Shown: piece after piece, positions 60,614 through 64,000 of the stretch
Numbering within the stretch: the first letter of the stretch is position 1
How the letters are laid out: every line of letters begins with the position of its first letter
NCBI RefSeq assembly: GCF_035917575.1
Contig: NZ_CP109090.1
Span: 6,882,001 to 6,946,000, forward strand
DNA: 64,000 bases
Source: Streptomyces sp. NBC_01788
Lineage (GTDB): Bacteria > Actinomycetota > Actinomycetes > Streptomycetales > Streptomycetaceae
Reading direction: 5' to 3'
Position numbers and translations under genes: made by a program
Notes under the pieces: model-generated
Seen by the model: only the letters and a program-made list of their open reading frames with translations
The model's database searches: none
What the model was told of the DNA's origin: nothing

Positions 60614-61390
60614 TCAGGCGTACAACTCCCGCAGCCGCACCGAGAGGCACGTCACACAGCCTTCGAGTTTCTCGAACTCGCCGATGTCCACCACGACCGG
60701 CTCGAAGCCGAGATCGCCGAAGAGTTCCGCCGTCTTCGGCGCGCTCGCCGCCACCAGCAGCCGGTCGCCGCCGAGCAGCACCACATGCCCGCCGGACTCC
60801 TCCGGTACCGGCAGGAAACGCGGGAACAGTGACGGTGTGTCCACTTTCGGGACGTACCCGACGGCCGTCCCGTCGGGCAGCGCCGTCACCGCCGACTTCA
60901 GGTGCAGCACCTTGCTCACCGGTACGGTCACGACCCGCGCCCCGAGCGGTTCGAACACGGCCCGCAACTGCCGCACACCGGCCGCGTTGGTGCGCCCGCC
61001 GCGGCCGGCGTAGACCGTGTCGCCGACCTTCAGCACGTCCCCGCCGTCCAGCGTGCCCGGCTCCCGGACCCAGTTCACCGAGCAGCCCAGACGCGCCACG
61101 GCCTGCTCCACCCCGGCGGTCTCGGCGCGCCGGGTCTCGGCGCCCGGGCGGGTGATCAGGGCGACGTTCCGGTACGCGACGACGGTGTCCTCCACGAACA
61201 CCGCGTCGGGGCAGTCGTCGGCCGGCTCGACCTCGACCGTCTCCCAGCCGTGCTCGCGCAGCGCCTCGACGTACGCCTCCCACTGCCGCACCGCGAGCCC
61301 GACGTCGACCGTCTGCCGTTCGGCATGGGTCACCAGCCCTTCGGCGAGACGCGGGCCGGGACGGCGGACGAGGGCCTTCTTGCTGGGCAC
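60614..61390 (-). CDS. Dimethylarginine dimethylaminohydrolase-type enzyme
   Basis: This 258-aa amidinotransferase-superfamily enzyme has FVEDTVV, TLDGGDVLKVG, the catalytic His in KVLHLKSAV and nucleophile Cys248 in EGCVTCLSVRL. Family members hydrolyse N-omega-methylated arginines to citrulline and methylamines; arginine deiminase-like alternatives are less likely at this length. The GTG at 61390 is preceded by GAAAGG. The gene is on the same strand as, and 105 bp from, the ABC-F gene; separate transcripts likely. Confidence 0.9.
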   Translation of the reverse strand: MPSKKALVRRPGPRLAEGLVTHAERQTVDVGLAVRQWEAYVEALREHGWETVEVEPADDCPDAVFVEDTVVAYRNVALITRPGAETRRAETAGVEQAVARLGCSVNWVREPGTLDGGDVLKVGDTVYAGRGGRTNAAGVRQLRAVFEPLGARVVTVPVSKVLHLKSAVTALPDGTAVGYVPKVDTPSLFPRFLPVPEESGGHVVLLGGDRLLVAASAPKTAELFGDLGFEPVVVDIGEFEKLEGCVTCLSVRLRELYA

Positions 61391-61495
61391 GAGGGGCCTT
61401 TCGTGGCTGCGTGCGTGCGGTTCCCGGCGCGGCCGAAACCGCGCCGGGCCGCCATCATGCGCCAAGCGCCCGCCCGGACAAAAGCCCACCGGACG

Positions 61496-63121
61496 CTAAT
61501 CGGGATCGGTGACGGACTCCCAGGTGGCTTCCCGCAGTTCTCCTTCCTCCAGCAGCAGCCACCGGGTGATGCCGATCGATTCCAGGAACGGCAAGTCGTG
61601 ACTGGCCACGATCAGGGCACCCTCGTAGGACTCCAGGGCGGTCGTCAGCCGGCGCACGCTCGCCATGTCCAGGTTGTTGGTCGGCTCGTCGAGCAGGAGC
61701 AACTGCGGCGCGGGCTCCGCCAGCAGCAGCGCGGCCAGCGCGGCCCGGAAGCGTTCCCCGCCGGACAGCGTCGCCGCCATCTGGTCGGCGCGAGGGCCCC
61801 TGAACAGGAAGCGGGCGAGCTGGGCCCGGATCCGGTTGTTGGTGGCGCCCGGCGCGAGGCGGGCCACGTTCCCGGCGACGCTCAGCTGGTCGTCGAGGAG
61901 GTCCAGCCGCTGCGGCAGGAACCGCACCGGCACGTGCGCGGCCACCTCGCCCGACAGCGGCGGCAGCTCCCCGGCGACGGTGCGCAGCAGCGTCGTCTTG
62001 CCCGCCCCGTTGCGCCCGATCAGCGCGACCCGCTCCGGACCGCGCAGGTCGATACCCGCGCCCACGCGTGCGCCGTACGCCAGTTCCAGATCCCGCACGG
62101 TGAGCACGGTCCGGCCCGGCGGGACGGCCGTGTACGGCAGTTCGACGCGGATCTCGTCCTCGTCCCGCACCGCCTCCACCGCCTCGTCCAGCCGCTCCCT
62201 GGCCTCGGCGAGCCGCTCCTCGTGCATGATGCGGTGCTTGCCCGCGGACTCCTGCGCCGCGCGCTTGCGGGCCCCCATGACGATCTTCGGCTCGCGCTTC
62301 TGGTCCCACATCTTCTGGCCGTACCGCTTGCGCCGGGCCAGTTTGACCTGGGCGTCGGACAGTTCGCGCCGCTGCCTGCGCAGATCGGCCCCGGCGACGC
62401 GCACCATGCGCTCGGCCGCCTCCTGCTCCAGGGCGAGGGCCTCCTCGTACGCCGAGAAGTTCCCGCCGTACCAGGTGACCCGGCCGGAGCTGAGGTCGGC
62501 GATCTGGTCGACCAGCTCCAGGAGTTCGCGGTCGTGGCTGACCACGACCATCACGCCCGGCCAGGACTCGACGGCCGCGTACAGCCGGCGGCGCGCGTAC
62601 AGGTCCAGGTTGTTGGTCGGCTCGTCGAGCAGCAGCACGTCCGGCCGGCGCAGCAGCAGTGCGGCCAGCCGCAGCAGCACCGACTCGCCGCCCGAGACCT
62701 CGCCGACGGTGCGGTCCAGGCCGATGCGGCCGAGCCCGAGCTCGCCGAGGGTGGCCAGGGCGCGTTCCTCCACGTCCCAGTCGTCGCCGACCGTCTCGAA
62801 GTGCTCCTCGGCGGCGTCACCGGCCTCGATGGCGTGCAGTGCGGCCCGCCGCGCGGCGATGCCGAGCGCCTCGTCGACCCGCAGCGCGGTGTCGAGCGTG
62901 ACGTTCTGCGGGAGGTGTCCGACCTCGCCGGTGACGTGGACGGAACCGCCGGTCGGCCCGAGTTCGCCGGCGATCAGTTTCAGCAGGGTCGACTTCCCTG
63001 AGCCGTTGACGCCGACCAGGCCGGTCCTGCCGGGACCGAAGGCGAGGTCGAGGCCGGGCAGGACGGGGCTGCCGTCGGGCCAGGCGAAGGAGAGGGAGGT
63101 GCAGGTGATGGATGCGGACAT
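61496..63121 (-). CDS. ABC-F family ATPase (ribosome protection/translation factor type)
   Basis: This 541-aa protein has two ABC domains without membrane segments: GVNGSGKST, VSGGES, LLLDEPTNNLDL and GRNGAGKTT, LSGGER, LLLDEPTNNLDM. A charged inter-domain linker (about 240-320) contains many Arg/Lys/Glu. ABC-F proteins bind the ribosomal E site; many actinobacterial members confer resistance to macrolides, lincosamides or related drugs. Start ATG 63121 has GAGG five nt upstream. A consensus promoter at 63362-63390 implies a leader of about 230 nt, common for drug-inducible ABC-F genes. Confidence 0.93.
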   Translation of the reverse strand: MSASITCTSLSFAWPDGSPVLPGLDLAFGPGRTGLVGVNGSGKSTLLKLIAGELGPTGGSVHVTGEVGHLPQNVTLDTALRVDEALGIAARRAALHAIEAGDAAEEHFETVGDDWDVEERALATLGELGLGRIGLDRTVGEVSGGESVLLRLAALLLRRPDVLLLDEPTNNLDLYARRRLYAAVESWPGVMVVVSHDRELLELVDQIADLSSGRVTWYGGNFSAYEEALALEQEAAERMVRVAGADLRRQRRELSDAQVKLARRKRYGQKMWDQKREPKIVMGARKRAAQESAGKHRIMHEERLAEARERLDEAVEAVRDEDEIRVELPYTAVPPGRTVLTVRDLELAYGARVGAGIDLRGPERVALIGRNGAGKTTLLRTVAGELPPLSGEVAAHVPVRFLPQRLDLLDDQLSVAGNVARLAPGATNNRIRAQLARFLFRGPRADQMAATLSGGERFRAALAALLLAEPAPQLLLLDEPTNNLDMASVRRLTTALESYEGALIVASHDLPFLESIGITRWLLLEEGELREATWESVTDPD

Positions 63122-63312
63122 GGGCGCCTCGCGGTGGCTGGGTGCGGTCAGTGTCGGACGCGTGTGAGACACCGCGGGGCGAGGTCACCGTGTAGGAGGG
63201 GAGCCACGGGGCAGGAGAAGAGCCCTGGGCCGGAATTCCTTCGGGACGGCTCGGACGCCGAGGTCGCACGCCACGTACACACCTGACCGGTGTGACGCGG
63301 TGTCTCAGGACC

Positions 63313-63324
63313 TCAGACGAGCAA
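63313..63324 (-). CDS. Candidate three-residue leader ORF
   Basis: TTG CTC GTC TGA follows GGAGAGGG by three to four nt, about 30-40 nt after the predicted transcript start. A minimal ORF could place a stalled ribosome on the leader. Support is only positional. Confidence 0.3.
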   Translation of the reverse strand: MLV

Positions 63325-63361
63325 CGTCCCTCTCCAATCGACGGCAACAGAACCGTTGCAA

Positions 63362-63390
63362 AAGGTAGGAGGGGCCGGGACACCTGTCAA
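63362..63390 (-). promoter_or_regulatory. Housekeeping-type promoter of the ABC-F gene
   Basis: TTGACA (-35, 63385-63390) and TACCTT (-10, 63362-63367) with an exact 17-bp spacer on the minus strand. Confidence 0.8.
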
Positions 63391-63432
63391 CGGAATAACG
63401 GGTGGCCCGAGCCCTCCCGGAAGGAGGCACCC

Positions 63433-64000
63433 GTGCCCGACGGTTCGCTCTCGCTGCCCGCCCGGCTCTACCTGCTGGCCTGGGACACCGGGCGGCTGAA
63501 GATCACCGGCACCGCTCGGCTGCACCTCCTGGTCCGGGCCGGCGCCCTCACCGAGCTGGCCCAGCGCGGACTGCTCGTCGACGACGACGGCATCGCCGTC
63601 CCCGTCGGACTGGACGAGAGCACCGGTGACCCCGTGCTCGACGGGCTGCTCGAACTCGTCCAGGAGTCCCGGCCCCGCCGCTGGAGGACCTGGGTGACGC
63701 TGCACGCACGGACCACCCTCGACGCCGTACGGGAGCAGTTGGCCGCCGAGGGGTTCCTGCGCGCCGAGCGGCGCCGGGTCCTCGGTGTCCTCCCGTCCGT
63801 GGACTACGCCTTGGAGCGCGTCGCCGCCGTGGACGCGCTGCGGGAGGGAGCACGCCGGGTGCTTCAGGGCCCGCTGCCGGCCGCGGAGGTCCCCGAACGT
63901 GACGCGGCCGTCGTCGCCCTCGCGGCCGCCGCCGAACTGCGCACCCTGGTACCCGCCAAGGACCGCAGGCGCCACAAGGCACGCATCGACGAGCTGACCG
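63433..64000 (+). CDS. GPP34 (Golgi phosphoprotein 3)-like protein, N-terminal part
   Basis: From a GTG with AAGGAGG six nt upstream, the 189 visible residues match the bacterial GPP34 fold: LPARLYLLAWDTGRLKITG, LVRAGALTELAQRGLLVDDD, RTWVTLHARTTLDAVREQLA, EGFLRAERRRVLGVLP. GPP34 proteins bind phosphoinositide-like lipids in eukaryotes; the many Streptomyces copies have unknown roles. The right window edge truncates it. Confidence 0.85.
   Translation, partial: MPDGSLSLPARLYLLAWDTGRLKITGTARLHLLVRAGALTELAQRGLLVDDDGIAVPVGLDESTGDPVLDGLLELVQESRPRRWRTWVTLHARTTLDAVREQLAAEGFLRAERRRVLGVLPSVDYALERVAAVDALREGARRVLQGPLPAAEVPERDAAVVALAAAAELRTLVPAKDRRRHKARIDELT

Noticed and set aside
1-64000. tRNA, rRNA, insertion sequence or prophage
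   Set aside because: No cloverleaf-like, transposase or integrase sequence was recognised while reading either strand; this was by eye, not by a search tool.

Overview
The window is high-GC actinobacterial chromosome, almost certainly Streptomyces. Third codon positions are strongly G/C, GTG starts are common and genes overlap by GTGA/ATGA. Streptomyces hallmarks present are a DasR-type (dre) chitinase promoter, a WhiB-family protein, DUF2510 proteins, an LAETG sortase substrate, a PcaV-controlled pca operon and an ATPase-less sugar ABC transporter. Gene order resembles, from memory, the S. coelicolor SCO667x-SCO672x region (PPTase, pca genes, LigD-type genes). No tRNA, rRNA, CRISPR array, insertion sequence, prophage or replication origin was seen. 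Both ends cut through genes: a chitinase on the left and a GPP34-like protein on the right.

Layout. 0-6.3 kb: chitinase, ATP-grasp enzyme, a phosphoesterase/phosphopantetheinyl transferase pair, and a divergent XRE regulator/MmyB-like ligand-domain pair. 6.3-12 kb: a polyamine-type ABC importer with a FadR-type regulator and a soluble Cache-domain protein. 12-20.3 kb: a LacI-controlled alpha-glucan locus (binding lipoprotein, two permeases, GH13 glucosidase, secreted GH87 alpha-1,3-glucanase). 20.4-25.4 kb: a LamG secreted protein, a histidine kinase broken by a deletion that joins it to the tail of its response regulator, and the ABC exporter it probably controlled. 25.4-29.5 kb: an ABC transporter lacking a binding protein, preceded by an unusual leader (16-codon ORF, 52-nt pyrimidine tract, large hairpin); it shares an operator with an ArsR repressor gene. 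29.5-38.8 kb: a cell-envelope block (lysyl-PG synthase-like protein, RodA, FtsW-like protein, LCP ligase, LAETG surface protein, LURP-one-like protein) whose intergenic regions repeatedly carry the palindrome TTGCGCAA.

38.8-45 kb: a DMT transporter, a TetR gene behind a 50-bp palindrome, a DUF2510 protein and a LAL-type ATPase lacking its DNA-binding domain. 45-52.2 kb: the complete beta-ketoadipate operon pcaIJFHGBL and divergent pcaV. 52.2-58 kb: a DUF3048 lipoprotein, zinc alcohol dehydrogenase, divergent LigD-type ligase and polymerase genes, and an orphan LacI regulator. 58-64 kb: a VOC protein, a WhiB-like protein, an acyl-ACP desaturase behind three tandem operators, a DDAH-type hydrolase, an ABC-F ATPase with a long leader, and the start of a GPP34 gene.

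The most interesting unexplained signals are the TTGCGCAA motif of the envelope cluster, the ArsR operator pair with the odd transporter leader, and the compound operators at the TetR and desaturase genes.
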